Positions 39,578-50,621 of a DNA stretch of 64,000 bases are shown piece after piece. Numbering within the stretch: the stretch's first letter is position 1; each line of letters starts with the position of its first letter. The stretch lies in NCBI RefSeq assembly GCF_006442975.2, contig NZ_CP083954.1:4471501-4535500 (forward strand), in the 5' to 3' direction. Origin of the DNA: Mesorhizobium sp. B2-1-1. Lineage in GTDB: Bacteria > Pseudomonadota > Alphaproteobacteria > Rhizobiales > Rhizobiaceae. The translations under genes were made by a program, and so were the position numbers. The notes under the pieces are model-generated. The model was not told the DNA's origin. It did no database searches and worked only from the letters and a program-made list of their open reading frames with translations.

Positions 39578-41023
39578 TCAAGCAACCCTTTTCGAAAGCA
39601 GCAGGCGATAGAGTTCAACGTATTTGTCAGCGCTTCGGTCCCAGGACAGGTCGGTCTTCATGCCCTGGCGCTGGATGGCCTCGAAGATCGCGGGGCTGGC
39701 ATGGGCCTCGGCCAGGCGGCGGATGGCATGAAGCAGCGCGCCGCCGTCGCTGGGCGCGAACTGGAACCCGGTCGCCACGCCGGCGGCAATCGCCGCCTCG
39801 TTGGCGTCGATGATGGTGTCGGCGAGCCCCCCGGTGCGGGCGACCACCGGCACGCAGCCATAGCGCAGGCCATAAAGCTGCGTCAGTCCACAAGGCTCGA
39901 AGCGCGACGGGATAACGATGGCGTCGCAGCCGCCCTGCATGACGTGAGACAGGCCTTCGTCATACCCCACGACGACGCCTATACGGCCGCGGTGGCGTGC
40001 GGCGGCGGCGAGCAGCGCGCCTTCGAGGCCGGCATCGCCCGAACCCAGAATAGCCAACCGCGCGCCCGTCGCAACGATGCCGTCGACCGCCGTCGCCAGT
40101 ATGTCCATGCCCTTCTGCCAGGTCAGGCGGCTGACGACGCAGACGATCGGGCTACCGTCGCGATCGAGGCCGAAACGGCCCTCGACAGCGGCCCTGTTGG
40201 GCGCGCGCGCCTTGAGCGAGGCGGCTGTATAGTTCGACACCAGATGCTTGTCGGTCTCCGGGTTCCAGATGGCGGTGTCGATGCCGTTGACGATGCCATA
40301 GAGATCGCTGGAGCGCATGTTGATCAGGCCGTCGAGACCCATGCCGAATTCCGGCGAGCGGATTTCTTGCGCATAGGTCGGGCTGACGGTGGTGATTGCC
40401 CAGGCAGCCTGCAGGCCGGCCTTGAGGAAGCCGACGCCGCCATAATATTCCACGCCGTCAAGCGCCATCGCCGCCGTCGGCAGTCCGAGTTCGCCGAAGA
40501 TGCCGGCGCCGAACTGCCCCTGGAAGGCGAGGTTGTGGACAGTCATCATCGACGGCGTGCCGACCGCTTTGCCATAGCGCATATAGGCCAGCGTCATCGC
40601 CGACTGCCAGTCATGGGCATGCACGATATCGGGCATGTAACCGGAGATGGCACCGCCGGCGATGTCGGCGCCGGCCTGGCTGAGCGCTGCGAAACGGCGC
40701 CAATTGTCCGGCCAATCGGCACCCGCGGCATTGCCATAAGGACCGCCGTGACGATCGAACAGATGCGGCGCATCGAGCACGAAAAGATCGAGCCCGGCAA
40801 GCTGGACAGAATGGACCGAAGCCTTGCCGCCCTGCAGCAGCGGATACTTGTAGACAGACTTTTTTTTCTTGAAGGCGTCCATCACCATGGGAAAACCGGG
40901 AATAAGCGTGCGCATGGTCACGCCTTTGGCGGCCAGCGCGACGGGCAGCGCGCCGGTCACATCGGCAAGCCCGCCGGTCTTGATCAGCGGAAAGATCTCG
41001 GGCGTGACCGACAGAACCTGCAT
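39578..41023 (-). CDS. glgA: glycogen synthase
   Basis: A 481-residue GT5 enzyme that transfers glucose from ADP-glucose to the non-reducing end of alpha-1,4-glucan. ATG 41023 is chosen because [22 protein letters not shown] is the conserved GlgA N-terminus, with K15-T-G-G binding ADP-glucose; in-frame upstream ATGs add up to 23 unsupported residues. The C-terminal domain has [10 protein letters not shown] and the [12 protein letters not shown] catalytic segment. Between it and glgC upstream are three tandem copies of a 29-bp repeat. Confidence 0.94.
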   Translation of the reverse strand: MQVLSVTPEIFPLIKTGGLADVTGALPVALAAKGVTMRTLIPGFPMVMDAFKKKKSVYKYPLLQGGKASVHSVQLAGLDLFVLDAPHLFDRHGGPYGNAAGADWPDNWRRFAALSQAGADIAGGAISGYMPDIVHAHDWQSAMTLAYMRYGKAVGTPSMMTVHNLAFQGQFGAGIFGELGLPTAAMALDGVEYYGGVGFLKAGLQAAWAITTVSPTYAQEIRSPEFGMGLDGLINMRSSDLYGIVNGIDTAIWNPETDKHLVSNYTAASLKARAPNRAAVEGRFGLDRDGSPIVCVVSRLTWQKGMDILATAVDGIVATGARLAILGSGDAGLEGALLAAAARHRGRIGVVVGYDEGLSHVMQGGCDAIVIPSRFEPCGLTQLYGLRYGCVPVVARTGGLADTIIDANEAAIAAGVATGFQFAPSDGGALLHAIRRLAEAHASPAIFEAIQRQGMKTDLSWDRSADKYVELYRLLLSKRVA

Positions 41024-41105
41024 GCGCTTACCGAACCGCTCCTGGTGCATGTAGCCCAAACCGTGCAGCGGTTCTGGGGCAAGGACATGCACAAACCACC
41101 CTAAA

Positions 41106-41181
41106 GTGACAGCTTGTTGATCAACCCGATCGGATTGACAACTTGTTGATCAAACTGATCAGGTTGACAACTTGTTGATCA
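41106..41181 (-). repeat. 29-bp tandem repeat at the glgC 3' end
   Basis: The core cttgttgatca occurs at 41113, 41142 and 41171, exactly 29 bp apart, with flanking bases largely conserved (about 2.6 copies). The first copy on the minus strand encodes the last residues and stop of glgC (INKLST); the others lie in the glgC-glgA gap. It most likely arose by slippage duplication of the glgC end. The copies contain tgatca palindromes. Confidence 0.8.
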
Positions 41182-42424
41182 TGTCCTGCGTGATCAGGCA
41201 GATGCCCTTTTCCGAAACGCGGAAGCGCTTGGCGTCGAGCACGGGATCCTCACCGACCACCAGCCCTTCCGGTATCCTTACACCGTGGTCGATGACGACG
41301 CGCTTCAACGTTGCGTTCCGGCCGACATGAACGTCGGGCAGCATGACGACCTCTTCCAGCGTCGAGTAGGAATTGATGCGCGCGCCGGTGAAGATCAGGC
41401 TTTTCCTGAGCGTCGCGCCCGAGACGATGCAGTCGCCCGACACAAGCGAGGACACGGCCGAACCGCGCCGTCCATCCTCGTCATGCACGAACTTCGCCGG
41501 CGGCTTCAACTCGGCATAGGTCCAGATCGGCCAGTCGCGATCGTAGAGGTCGAGTTCGGGCGTCACGTCGGTCAGGTCGATATTGGCTTCCCAATAGGCA
41601 TCGACGGTGCCGACATCGCGCCAGTAGGCCTCATTTTCCGCGGTCGAGCGCACGCAGGACTTGGCGAAGCGGTGGGCGATCGCCTTACCGTGCTCGACGA
41701 TATAGGGGATGATGTCCTTGCCGAAGTCGCGGCTTGAACCGGGCTCGGCCGCATCGCGGCGCAGCTGCTCCATCAGGAACTTGGTCTTGAACACGTAGAT
41801 GCCCATCGAGGCCAGGGCAAACTCCGGTTTGTCTGGAATGCCGGGAGGGTCGGCCGGCTTTTCGACGAAGGCGATGATGTTGTCCTTGGCATCGACATGC
41901 ATTACGCCGAAGCCCGTGGCCTCCATGCGCGGCACTTCGAGGCAGCCGACGGTGACATCGGCGCCGGCGTCGACATGCTGGCGCAGCATCAGCTCGTAGT
42001 CCATCTTGTAGATGTGATCGCCGGCGAGGATGACCATGTATTCGGGGCCATAGGCCTCGATGATGTCGATGTTCTGGTAGACCGCGTCGGCCGTGCCTTC
42101 ATACCACTGGGTTTCCGACACGCGCTGGCTGGCCGGCAGGATATCGAAGCTTTCGTTTCGTTCGGGCCGCAGGAAGTTCCAGCCGCGCTGCAAATGGCGG
42201 ATCAGCGAATGCGCCTTGTATTGGGTTGCAACGCCAAGGCGGCGGATGCCGGAGTTGAGGGCGTTGGAGAGCGCGAAATCGATGATGCGCGTCTTGCCGC
42301 CGAAATAGACCGCCGGCTTGGCGCGCCGGTCGGTCAGTTCCTTGAGGCGGCTGCCGCGCCCGCCGGCCAGCACATAGGCCATGGCGTCGCGGGCCAGCGG
42401 CTGGGTTCGTTTCGAGTTTGCCAT
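41159..42424 (-). CDS. glgC: glucose-1-phosphate adenylyltransferase
   Basis: A 421-residue ADP-glucose pyrophosphorylase, the committed step of glycogen synthesis. It has the pyrophosphorylase motif [20 protein letters not shown], the activator-site region FGGKTRI and the substrate motif [10 protein letters not shown]; a left-handed beta-helix follows from about residue 300. Rhizobial enzymes are typically activated by fructose-6-phosphate and pyruvate. It starts 3 bases after the glgB stop. Confidence 0.96.
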   Translation of the reverse strand: MANSKRTQPLARDAMAYVLAGGRGSRLKELTDRRAKPAVYFGGKTRIIDFALSNALNSGIRRLGVATQYKAHSLIRHLQRGWNFLRPERNESFDILPASQRVSETQWYEGTADAVYQNIDIIEAYGPEYMVILAGDHIYKMDYELMLRQHVDAGADVTVGCLEVPRMEATGFGVMHVDAKDNIIAFVEKPADPPGIPDKPEFALASMGIYVFKTKFLMEQLRRDAAEPGSSRDFGKDIIPYIVEHGKAIAHRFAKSCVRSTAENEAYWRDVGTVDAYWEANIDLTDVTPELDLYDRDWPIWTYAELKPPAKFVHDEDGRRGSAVSSLVSGDCIVSGATLRKSLIFTGARINSYSTLEEVVMLPDVHVGRNATLKRVVIDHGVRIPEGLVVGEDPVLDAKRFRVSEKGICLITQDMINKLST

Positions 42425-42427
42425 TTT

Positions 42428-44674
42428 CTACCCTCCCAAGTTACCCGGTCTCGACATGGCTTGTTCCGCGACCAGTTCAAGCATGATCGTCGACAGCGGC
42501 GGCAAGAGCATCGTTGCGGAGATGCCCCCTTCCTCCGCCCGCGCTTCGACGGCGCCGCCATTGCCCTTGCCGGATCCGCCATATTCGGAAGCGTCCGTGT
42601 TGATGATCTCGCGCCATGTGCCGGCTTTCGGCAGCGGCACGCGGTAGTTGTCGCGCGGCACCGGCGTGAAATTGGAGATGATCGCGACCGGATTGCCTCC
42701 CGGCGCGCTGCGCAGCCAGGCGAAGACGGAATTCTGGCTGTCGTCGACGATCAGCCAGGAAAAGCCTTCCGGCTCGCAGTCGCGGCCGTGCAGCGCCGGT
42801 CGCGAGCGGTAGAGATAGTTGAGGTCGCGCACCACCTGCCAGACACCGCGATGCGAGCGGAAATCGAGAAGATTCCAGTCGAGCGCGCGCGCCTCGCTCC
42901 ATTCGCGGCGCTGCGCGAACTCCTGGCCCATGAACAGCAGCTTCTTGCCGGGGTAGCCCCACATGAAAGCGTAGTAGGCGCGCAATGTCGCGAATTTCTG
43001 CCAGTCGTCGCCGGCCATCTTGCCAAGCAGCGTGCCTTTGCCGTGCACGACCTCGTCATGCGAGAGCGGCAGCACGAAATTCTCCGAGAAGGCATAGACT
43101 AGGCCGAAGGTAAGGTCGTTGTGGTGGTGTTTGCGGAAGATCGGCTCCTTGGAGAAATACTCCAGCGTGTCGTGCATGAAGCCCATGTTCCACTTGAAGC
43201 CGAAGCCCAGCCCGCCTTCATGGACCGGCGCCGAGACCTTCGGCCACGAGGTCGATTCCTCGGCGATGGTCATGACGCCCGGATGATGGCCGTAGAGCTC
43301 CTTGTTCATCTTTTGCAGGAAGCTGACCGCCTCGAGGTTCTCGCGGCCGCCCTTCTCGTTGGGGATCCATTCGCCTGCCTTGCGCGAATAATCGAGGTAG
43401 AGCATCGAGGCGACCGCGTCGACGCGCAGACCGTCGACATGGTATTTCTCGGCCCAGAACAACGCGTTGTTGACCAGGAACGACACCACCTCGCGGCGGC
43501 CGAAATTGTAGATCGCGGTGTTCCAGTCGGGATGAAAGCCCTGGCGCGGATCGGCATGCTCGTAGAGCGCAGTGCCGTCGAAATGGACAAGGCCGTGCTC
43601 GTCGACCGGAAAATGCGCCGGCACCCAGTCGAGGATGACGCCGACGCCGGCACGGTGGGCGCCGTCGACAAAGCGGGCAAAGCCGGCCGGGTCGCCAAAG
43701 CGGGCCGATGGCGCATAGAGGCCTGTCGTCTGGTAGCCCCAGGAGGGATCATAGGGATGTTCGGAGATCGGCATGAACTCGATGTGGGTGAAGCCGGTCT
43801 CGACGACATAGGGGATCAGCCGGTCGGCCAGTTCATCCCATGACAGAAACGTTCCATCGTCGCGAAGCTGCCAGGAGCCGGCATGGACCTCGTAGATGGA
43901 GATGGCCTCGCGCCGCGGATCGGCATTGCGCCAGAAACTGCGATGCGCCTCGTCGCCCCATTGATGGGCGGGCGACGCAGCGGTCACCGACGCGGTCGCC
44001 GGGCGCAGTTCGGACTTGAAGGCAAACGGATCGGCCTTCAGCGGCAATCTTACGCCATCGGGGCCGATGATCTCGTACTTGTAGGGCCTGCCGGCGCCGA
44101 TATCGGGGATGAATACCTCCCAGATGCCGGTGTCGCGGCGGTCGCGCATCGAATGGCGGCGGCCGTCCCAGTCGTTGAAATCGCCGACCACCGAGACGCG
44201 CCTTGCATTGGGGGCCCAGACGGCGAAATGCACGCCGGTGGCGCCTTCGTGCTCGATGACATGCGCGCCGAGCTTGTCGAACAGCCTCAGATGCGAGCCC
44301 TCGGCAATGTAGTAATCGTCCATCGGACCGAGCACCGGGCCGAAAGAATAGGGATCCGTCAACCACCAGTCGCCCCCGGCATTCCTGGCGTGATAGCGCA
44401 ATGGCTGGCGCTTCTTGATCGACAGCTTGCCTTCGAAAAAGCCGCCATCGTCACGCCTGGACAGTTCACCAGCAATCATGCCGGTCAGCTTATAGGCGGT
44501 GACGAACTCCGCATGCGGAACGAAACAGCGGGCAAACAGGTTCTTGCCCACCTCATGGACGCCGAGGACCGCAAACGGATTGCCGTGCGTGCCGGCGACA
44601 ATCGCCGCGACATCGCTGGCCGGGGCCGATCCGTCCGGCCCGCTTGTCGCAGCGGTCGCGCGCGGTTTCCTCAT
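42428..44674 (-). CDS. glgB: 1,4-alpha-glucan branching enzyme
   Basis: A 748-residue GH13_9 enzyme introducing alpha-1,6 branches. ATG 44674 follows GGGAGGGAC; a TTG 9 codons upstream is less likely. It has two N-terminal modules (an extra N1 domain about 25-130 and CBM48 about 135-230, with [23 protein letters not shown]), then the barrel with nucleophile Asp in [17 protein letters not shown], acid Glu in AEESTSWP and Asp in [10 protein letters not shown]. About 100 bp separates it from glgP. Confidence 0.95.
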   Translation of the reverse strand: MRKPRATAATSGPDGSAPASDVAAIVAGTHGNPFAVLGVHEVGKNLFARCFVPHAEFVTAYKLTGMIAGELSRRDDGGFFEGKLSIKKRQPLRYHARNAGGDWWLTDPYSFGPVLGPMDDYYIAEGSHLRLFDKLGAHVIEHEGATGVHFAVWAPNARRVSVVGDFNDWDGRRHSMRDRRDTGIWEVFIPDIGAGRPYKYEIIGPDGVRLPLKADPFAFKSELRPATASVTAASPAHQWGDEAHRSFWRNADPRREAISIYEVHAGSWQLRDDGTFLSWDELADRLIPYVVETGFTHIEFMPISEHPYDPSWGYQTTGLYAPSARFGDPAGFARFVDGAHRAGVGVILDWVPAHFPVDEHGLVHFDGTALYEHADPRQGFHPDWNTAIYNFGRREVVSFLVNNALFWAEKYHVDGLRVDAVASMLYLDYSRKAGEWIPNEKGGRENLEAVSFLQKMNKELYGHHPGVMTIAEESTSWPKVSAPVHEGGLGFGFKWNMGFMHDTLEYFSKEPIFRKHHHNDLTFGLVYAFSENFVLPLSHDEVVHGKGTLLGKMAGDDWQKFATLRAYYAFMWGYPGKKLLFMGQEFAQRREWSEARALDWNLLDFRSHRGVWQVVRDLNYLYRSRPALHGRDCEPEGFSWLIVDDSQNSVFAWLRSAPGGNPVAIISNFTPVPRDNYRVPLPKAGTWREIINTDASEYGGSGKGNGGAVEARAEEGGISATMLLPPLSTIMLELVAEQAMSRPGNLGG

Positions 44675-44777
44675 CGGGCAGTGTCCCTCCCCGGGCACCA
44701 AATGTTTGTTTTAAGGTATAAATTCGGCGTTCGAACTCACACCCGGACTACATCGTTCGTGGCCTCATGCAATCACA

Positions 44778-47246
44778 TCAGGCAGGTACGTTCCAGATGT
44801 CTTTCGCGTATTGGCGGATCGTGCGATCGGAAGAGAACCAGCCGACGCGCGCGACGTTGCGGATTGCCTTGGCGTACCAGTCCGGACTGTTGCGCCAGAC
44901 GGCGTCGACGTCTCGTTGGCAAGCGGCATAGGCGTCGAAATCCGCCGCGACCATGAACCAGTCGCTGTCGTAGAGACCATTGATGAGATCGCGGTAGCGG
45001 TTGGGATCATCGGGCGAAAAGACGCCCGATGAAACGGCCGCGAGCGCCTGCGACAGTTCGGGCGATGCCTTGATGACGCCACGCGGATCGTAGCCATTGT
45101 TGCGGCGCTCGGCGACCTCCGCCGTGGTCAGGCCGAAGATGAAGATGTTGTCGTCGCCGACGCACTCCTTGATTTCGACATTGGCGCCGTCGAGCGTGCC
45201 AATGGTCAGCGCGCCGTTCAGCGCGAACTTCATGTTGCCGGTGCCCGAAGCCTCCATGCCGGCGGTCGAGATCTGCTCGGAAAGGTCGGCGGCCGGCATC
45301 ATGATCTCGGCGAGGCTGACATTGTAGTTCGGCACGAACACCACCTTGAGCAAGCCGCGAACGGCCGGATCGCGGTTGATGACCCTGGCAACGTCGTTGG
45401 CCAGTTTGATGATCAGCTTGGCATTGTGGTAGCTGGGCGCCGCCTTGCCGCCGAAGAATTTCACGCGCGGCATCCAGTCGCGCTCCGGATGCGAGCGGAT
45501 CTGGTCGTAGAGCGCGACCGCCTCGAGGATGTTCAGGAGTTGGCGCTTGTATTCGTGGATGCGCTTGACCTGGATGTCGAACAGCGCCGAGGGATCAAGC
45601 CGGATGCCGAGCCGGTCGGCGACGAGATTGGCCAACTTCACCTTGTTCTGCCGCTTCACGCCGGCGAATTTTTCGCGGAAAGCGGTATCGTCGGCAAAGG
45701 CATCGAGCCCCTTGATGGCCTCGATATCATCCAGGAAGCGGTCGCCGATCGCCTCGCGGGCGAGTGCGGTCAGACCTGGGTTGCACTGGATCAGCCAGCG
45801 CCGCGGCGTGATGCCGTTGGTCTTGTTGTTGATGCGGTCGGGGTAGAGTGTGTGCAGGTCGGCGAACACCGTTTCCTTCATCAGCTCGGTATGCAGCGCC
45901 GAGACGCCGTTGATCGAATGCGAGCCGACGAAGGCGAGATTGCCCATGCGCACACGGCGGTCGCCATTCTCCTGGATCAGCGAGATGCGGCTGATCTGCT
46001 CGCCGGAGAACTGATTGGTGGCGCGCGCCTCGAGCAGCACCTGCGCATTGATGGCGTAGACGATCTGCATATGGCGCGGCAAAAGCCGCTCGAACAGCGG
46101 CACCGGCCAGCTTTCCAGCGCCTCCGGCAGCAGCGTGTGGTTGGTATAGCCGAAGGTGCGTTTGGTGGTGTCCCAGGCCTGGTCGAAATCCATACCGTGG
46201 ACGTCCATCAGGAGGCGCATCAGCTCCGGCACGGCGATCGCCGGATGGGTGTCGTTGAGGTGGATTGCCGCCTTGTCGGGCAGCGACTTCAGGTCGCCAT
46301 ATTGGCTGAGATGCCGCTGCACGATGTCCTGCAAAGAGGCGGTGGAGAAAAAATATTCCTGCCGCAGCCTGAGTTCCTGCCCTGCCATGTGGGAATCGGC
46401 GGGATAGAGCACGCGCGACAACGCGTCGGCCTTGTTGCTTTCGGCGAGTGCGCCGATGTGGTCGCCAGCATTGAACTTGTCGAGCAGGATCGGATCGACC
46501 GGCATGCCCGACCAAAGCCGCAAGGTGTTGACGCGGTTCCCCCGCCAGCCGACGACGGGTGTGTCGTAGGCGACGGCCAGCACATGCTCGGTCGGCTTCC
46601 AGACATGGCGTTCCAGCCGGCCATCCCTGGTGGTGACCGATTCCACCGAGCCGCCGAACCCGACCTCGAACGACCGTTCGCGGCGTTCGAACTCCCAGGG
46701 ATTGCCGTGATCGAGCCAGGTCTCGGGCAATTCCACCTGCCAGCCGTCATGGATCTCCTGGCGGAACATGCCGTTGGCGTAGCGGATACCGTAGCCATGC
46801 GCGGGAATATCGACGGTGGCCATGCTTTCCATGAAGCAGGCGGCGAGCCGGCCGAGGCCGCCATTGCCAAGTGCTGCATCCGGCTCAAGCGTGGCGATGA
46901 GGTCGAGTTCCACACCCAGCGACGACAACGCCTCGCGCATGTTCTCCATCAGGCCGAGATTGGAGAAGGCGTCACGCATCAGGCGGCCGATGAGGAACTC
47001 CAGCGAGAGGTAATAGACGCGCTTTTCCTGCTGGGCGTAGGCCTCTTTCGTCGCCTGCATCCAGCGATCGACGATGCGGTCGCGCACGACCTTGATCGAG
47101 GCGGTCAGCCAATCGTACTGGGTGGCGACGGTGGTGTCCTTGCCGACCCTGTATTTGAGGGCCATCAAGACTTCTCTTGCGAGCGTCTTAGGGTCGGGAT
47201 TTTCAAGCAGTGGCGGGAGGGGATCGGATGTCATCGTGCGTGTCAT
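44778..47246 (-). CDS. glgP: glycogen phosphorylase
   Basis: An 822-residue GT35 enzyme releasing glucose-1-phosphate from glycogen. ATG 47246 has AGAGG upstream; ATG 47294 is an alternative adding 16 residues. The PLP lysine lies in EASGTGNMKFALNGALTIG, and AALGNGGLGRLAACFMES and the HLNDTHPAIAVPELMR segments are intact. It is first in the glg operon. The gene follows the frcA stop by 132 bp in the same direction, so partial read-through from the fructose operon is possible. Confidence 0.96.
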   Translation of the reverse strand: MTRTMTSDPLPPLLENPDPKTLAREVLMALKYRVGKDTTVATQYDWLTASIKVVRDRIVDRWMQATKEAYAQQEKRVYYLSLEFLIGRLMRDAFSNLGLMENMREALSSLGVELDLIATLEPDAALGNGGLGRLAACFMESMATVDIPAHGYGIRYANGMFRQEIHDGWQVELPETWLDHGNPWEFERRERSFEVGFGGSVESVTTRDGRLERHVWKPTEHVLAVAYDTPVVGWRGNRVNTLRLWSGMPVDPILLDKFNAGDHIGALAESNKADALSRVLYPADSHMAGQELRLRQEYFFSTASLQDIVQRHLSQYGDLKSLPDKAAIHLNDTHPAIAVPELMRLLMDVHGMDFDQAWDTTKRTFGYTNHTLLPEALESWPVPLFERLLPRHMQIVYAINAQVLLEARATNQFSGEQISRISLIQENGDRRVRMGNLAFVGSHSINGVSALHTELMKETVFADLHTLYPDRINNKTNGITPRRWLIQCNPGLTALAREAIGDRFLDDIEAIKGLDAFADDTAFREKFAGVKRQNKVKLANLVADRLGIRLDPSALFDIQVKRIHEYKRQLLNILEAVALYDQIRSHPERDWMPRVKFFGGKAAPSYHNAKLIIKLANDVARVINRDPAVRGLLKVVFVPNYNVSLAEIMMPAADLSEQISTAGMEASGTGNMKFALNGALTIGTLDGANVEIKECVGDDNIFIFGLTTAEVAERRNNGYDPRGVIKASPELSQALAAVSSGVFSPDDPNRYRDLINGLYDSDWFMVAADFDAYAACQRDVDAVWRNSPDWYAKAIRNVARVGWFSSDRTIRQYAKDIWNVPA

Positions 47247-47378
47247 GCTGCCTCTCGTGCGGTTGCCACGATCATACCGGCTTTCATCATTCATCCCAGC
47301 CCATGCTACCGCATTGCAGCAAACGTTCAATCGATTTAAATAAGCCGGAGGTGACTTACCCAGCGGCAATTTGGCAGT

Positions 47379-48161
47379 TCAGGCCGCCAGCGCCGCCTCC
47401 GGCGGCGTCTTTGCCCCGGTCATGAAGGCGACGGCATCGGACATTGTATGTTGTTTGGGATCGATGACGCACAGCCGACGACCCAGCCGATGGATGTGGA
47501 TGCGGTCTGCCACTTCGAAGACATGCGGCATGTTGTGCGAGATCAGCACGATCGGCAGGCCGCGCTTCTTCACGTCGAGGATGAGTTCCAGCACGCGGCG
47601 GCTTTCCTTGACGCCAAGTGCTGCCGTCGGCTCGTCCATGATGACCATCTTGGAGCCGAAAGCGGCGGCGCGCGCCACTGCCACGCCCTGGCGCTGGCCG
47701 CCCGACAGCGTCTCCACCGCCTGGCTGATGTTCTGGATGGTCATCAGGCCGAGTTCAGTCAGCTTGTCGCGGGCGCGCTTTTCCATCGCCGGACGGTCGA
47801 GCATGCGAAGCCATTGGCCGACAAAGCCGGGCTTGCGGATCTCGCGGCCGAGAAACATGTTGTCGGCGATCGACAGCGCCGGGGACAGCGCCAGGTTCTG
47901 GTAGACGGTCTCGATGCCGGCTTCGCGAGCCTCCATGGGCGACTTGAAGGCGACCGGTTTGCCCTCAAGCCGGATTTCGCCTTCATCGGGCACCACAGCG
48001 CCTGAAATCGCCTTGATGAGCGACGACTTGCCGGCGCCGTTGTCACCGATAACAGCGAGGATTTCGCCGGGGTAGAGGTCGAAATCGGCATTGTCCAAGG
48101 CGGTGACGCGGCCGTAGCGCTTGACCAGTCCACGAGCGGTGAGGATAGGGTCCTGGGTCAT
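47379..48161 (-). CDS. frcA: fructose ABC transporter ATPase
   Basis: A 260-residue single-domain ABC ATPase of the sugar CUT2 group: Walker A GDNGAGKS, signature LSGGQRQG, Walker B VIMDEPTAALG. Most CUT2 ATPases are duplicated; the single-domain form is as in Sinorhizobium FrcA. ATG 48161 overlaps the permease stop (ATGA). The longer open frame upstream is not coding. It powers uptake of fructose (also ribose and mannose in S. meliloti). Confidence 0.92.
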   Translation of the reverse strand: MTQDPILTARGLVKRYGRVTALDNADFDLYPGEILAVIGDNGAGKSSLIKAISGAVVPDEGEIRLEGKPVAFKSPMEAREAGIETVYQNLALSPALSIADNMFLGREIRKPGFVGQWLRMLDRPAMEKRARDKLTELGLMTIQNISQAVETLSGGQRQGVAVARAAAFGSKMVIMDEPTAALGVKESRRVLELILDVKKRGLPIVLISHNMPHVFEVADRIHIHRLGRRLCVIDPKQHTMSDAVAFMTGAKTPPEAALAA

Positions 48162-49219
48162 GCCGAAACCTTTCTGATCCATTGATCGACCGCCACGGCG
48201 CCGATGATCAGCACGCCGGTGAGCAGCACCTTCCATTGCGGATCGGCACCCAGCATGTTGAGGCCCATGGAGACGACACCGACGATCATCGCGCCGAACA
48301 GCGTGCCAAGGATCGAGCCGCGGCCGCCGAAAAGAGAAATACCGCCGATCACCGTGGCGGTGATCGCCTGCAGATTGTAGTCGGTCACGGCGGCCGACGG
48401 CGAGATCGACCCATTGCGGCCGATGGAGACCCAGGCGGCGAAAGCGGCGATCAGCCCGGCCAGGGTATAGACCGTCATGAGCACCTTCTTGGTCTGGATA
48501 CCCGACAGTTTCGCCGCCTCCTGGTCGTCGCCGACGGCGTAGACATGGCGGCCCCATGCCGTGTGATTGAGCACGTACCAAAGGAGCAGCACGAGCGCGA
48601 CCATCGCAATCACGCCGGCCGTCAGCACAGCGGTGCCGACCTTGAAGCTGAGCGCGAACAGATGCAGCAGCGGCGCCTGAACGTCGACGTCGGTGTCGCG
48701 GATCGTCTCATTGGCCGAATAAATGAAGTTCGTCGCCATGACGATGTTCCAGGTGCCGAGTGTCACGATGAATGGCGGCAGTTTCATGTAGGCGACAAGC
48801 ACCCCGTTGAGCAGCCCGCAGGCAGCACCCGCGGCAAGTCCGATCGCTACGGCAAGGACGCTCGGCAGGCCGTAGCTGACGGCGCAATTGCCCATGATCA
48901 CGGCCGAAATCACCATGATGACGCCAATCGAAAGGTCGATGCCGGCGGTGAGGATGACCAGGGTCTGGGCGGCACCCAAAATGCCGACGATGGCGATCTG
49001 CTGCAGGATCAGCGTCAGCGTGTAGGACGAGAAGAAACGCCCGCCAATGGTGAGGCCGAACACGATGATCGCCAGGACCAGAACGATCAGCGGCACCGCG
49101 GCTGGCGTCGAATGCAGAAAATGCTGGATGCGTCTGACCGCCGATTTATGCTCGTCAAACGCGGCAACGCTCGTGTCGCTGCCTGAGAGAACCTTCTCGA
49201 ATTCCTGAGCTTGAGACAT
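48158..49219 (-). CDS. frcC: fructose ABC transporter permease
   Basis: A 353-residue RbsC-type permease from ATG 49219, with GGGAGG 5 nt upstream. An N-terminal cytoplasmic stretch of about 45 residues is followed by 8-10 helices. Family motifs include LTAGIDLSIGVIMVISAVIMG and YAVGDDQEAAKLSGI, plus the GGRGSILGTLFGAMIVG region. It forms a homodimeric channel with FrcB and FrcA. Confidence 0.93.
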   Translation of the reverse strand: MSQAQEFEKVLSGSDTSVAAFDEHKSAVRRIQHFLHSTPAAVPLIVLVLAIIVFGLTIGGRFFSSYTLTLILQQIAIVGILGAAQTLVILTAGIDLSIGVIMVISAVIMGNCAVSYGLPSVLAVAIGLAAGAACGLLNGVLVAYMKLPPFIVTLGTWNIVMATNFIYSANETIRDTDVDVQAPLLHLFALSFKVGTAVLTAGVIAMVALVLLLWYVLNHTAWGRHVYAVGDDQEAAKLSGIQTKKVLMTVYTLAGLIAAFAAWVSIGRNGSISPSAAVTDYNLQAITATVIGGISLFGGRGSILGTLFGAMIVGVVSMGLNMLGADPQWKVLLTGVLIIGAVAVDQWIRKVSA

Positions 49220-49320
49220 GTTTCCTCCCCGTAGGGTATCAGCCACGCGGCGACACCCGTCCACGCCTTTCCGGTCTCCTGCCGGGATTGTTCGCGGTCA
49301 CGCGACCATCGTCCACCCGA

Positions 49321-49347
49321 AGCGGCCGGGGATCAAGTCCGGCCGCT
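49321..49347 (-). repeat. hairpin between frcB and frcC
   Basis: Perfect 9-bp arms (agcggccgg at 49321-49329, ccggccgct at 49339-49347) with a 9-nt loop, located 28 bp past the frcB stop. The strong GC stem has no U-tract in the transcribed direction, so it probably stabilises frcB mRNA and attenuates frcCA. Confidence 0.65.
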
Positions 49348-49375
49348 CCGTTTTTCGTTGCCAGTCAGACCGGCA

Positions 49376-50410
49376 TCAGCCCCAGCACTTGGCGAGGCCT
49401 TCCTTGGTGTCGATGGACTTCACGCCATTGGCCGGCTTGTCGGTCACCAGATTGACGCCGGTGTCGAAGAAGTTCTTGCCTTCGGTCGGCTTCGGCTTGG
49501 TGCCGTCCTTGGCGAAGTTGGCGATGGCCTCGATGCCGAGCGCCGCCATCTGCAGCGGATATTGCTGCGATGTCGCGCCGATGACGCCTTCGGCCACCGA
49601 CTTCACGCCGGGGCAGCCGCCATCAACGGAGACGATCAGCACCTGGCTTTCCAGGCCGACGGCCTTGAGCGCCTGATAGGCGCCGACCGCGGCCGGCTCG
49701 TTGATGGTGTGGATGACGTTGATGGTGTTGTCCTTCTGCAGAAGGTTCTCCATCGCCTTGCGGCCGCCCTCCTCATTGCCGTTGGTGACGTCATGGCCGA
49801 CGATGCGCGCGTCATCCTCGTCGCCGATCTTGTTAGGATCCTTCACGTCGATGCCGTAGCCCATCATGAAGCCCTGGTCGCGCAGCACGTCCACGGTCGG
49901 TTGCGAGGGGGTCAGGTCGAGAAAGCCGATCTTGGCGTCCTTGGCCTTGTCGCCGAGCGTCGCGGCGGCCCAGGCGCCGATCAGCTTGCCGGCCTCCAAA
50001 TTGTCGGTGGCAAAGGTCGCGTCGGCGGCGTCGATCGGATCGAGCGGCGTGTCGAGCGCGATCACCAGCAGGCCGGCGTCACGCGCCTTCTTCACGGTCG
50101 GCACGATGCCCTTGGTGTCGGACGCGGTAATGAGGATGCCCTTGGCGCCGTCGGCGATGCAGCTCTCGATCGCCGCGACCTGGCTTTCGCTGTCGCCGTC
50201 GATCTTGCCGGCATAAGTCTTGAGGTCGACACCAAGCTCCTTGGCCTTGGCGGTCGCACCCTCCTTCATCTTGACAAAGAAGGGATTGGTGTCGGTCTTG
50301 GTGATCAGGCAGGCGCCGACACCGGCCGCGGATGCGGACGAGGCGAATGCCATCAGGCCCAGAGCGGCCGCCGCAAAAACGGTGGACTTCAACAGTTTTG
50401 TATTGGTCAC
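49376..50410 (-). CDS. frcB: fructose-binding periplasmic protein
   Basis: A 344-residue type I periplasmic sugar-binding protein of the RbsB class. GTG 50410 follows a very strong ribosome-binding site (GGGAGGAAAATC); upstream in-frame codons have no support. The signal peptide ends near ASA (residue 28). The mature start [19 protein letters not shown] and the D-T-P-L-D hinge region fit the FrcB family. It is the first gene of frcBCA and is divergent from the ROK regulator. Confidence 0.93.
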   Translation of the reverse strand: MTNTKLLKSTVFAAAALGLMAFASSASAAGVGACLITKTDTNPFFVKMKEGATAKAKELGVDLKTYAGKIDGDSESQVAAIESCIADGAKGILITASDTKGIVPTVKKARDAGLLVIALDTPLDPIDAADATFATDNLEAGKLIGAWAAATLGDKAKDAKIGFLDLTPSQPTVDVLRDQGFMMGYGIDVKDPNKIGDEDDARIVGHDVTNGNEEGGRKAMENLLQKDNTINVIHTINEPAAVGAYQALKAVGLESQVLIVSVDGGCPGVKSVAEGVIGATSQQYPLQMAALGIEAIANFAKDGTKPKPTEGKNFFDTGVNLVTDKPANGVKSIDTKEGLAKCWG

Positions 50411-50521
50411 GATTTTCCTCCCAGTGGAACATTCCGGATGCCGGCCAACCGGCATCCGTACGGCATCCAAGCAACCTCTCCCGGTGGGATGCCTGCCTCA
50501 AATGACACCAGACCAATCTCT

Positions 50522-50559
50522 CTGTCAATAATTAAATCACTCTTATTTATTATTGACAG
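50522..50559. promoter_or_regulatory. frcB-frcR operator with two divergent TTGACA elements
   Basis: Perfect 11-bp arms ctgtcaataat (50522-50532) and attattgacag (50549-50559) surround an AT-rich centre, which also pairs partly (aaat/attt). Each arm carries a perfect TTGACA: one reads right toward frcR (50553-50558), one reads left toward frcB (50528-50523). The -10 boxes are less clear (catttc-like). A repressor bound here would block both promoters. ROK repressors bind AT-rich palindromes of this type. Confidence 0.8.
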
Positions 50560-50621
50560 CCTTGCGCCGTTCGCACATTCTGTTCCAAAAGCCTCGAGGG
50601 GAAATGACGGGAGGAACAGGG

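Noticed and set aside
41106..41181. CRISPR-like repeat array
   Set aside because: The units are directly adjacent 29-bp repeats without unique spacers and one lies in the glgC coding end.
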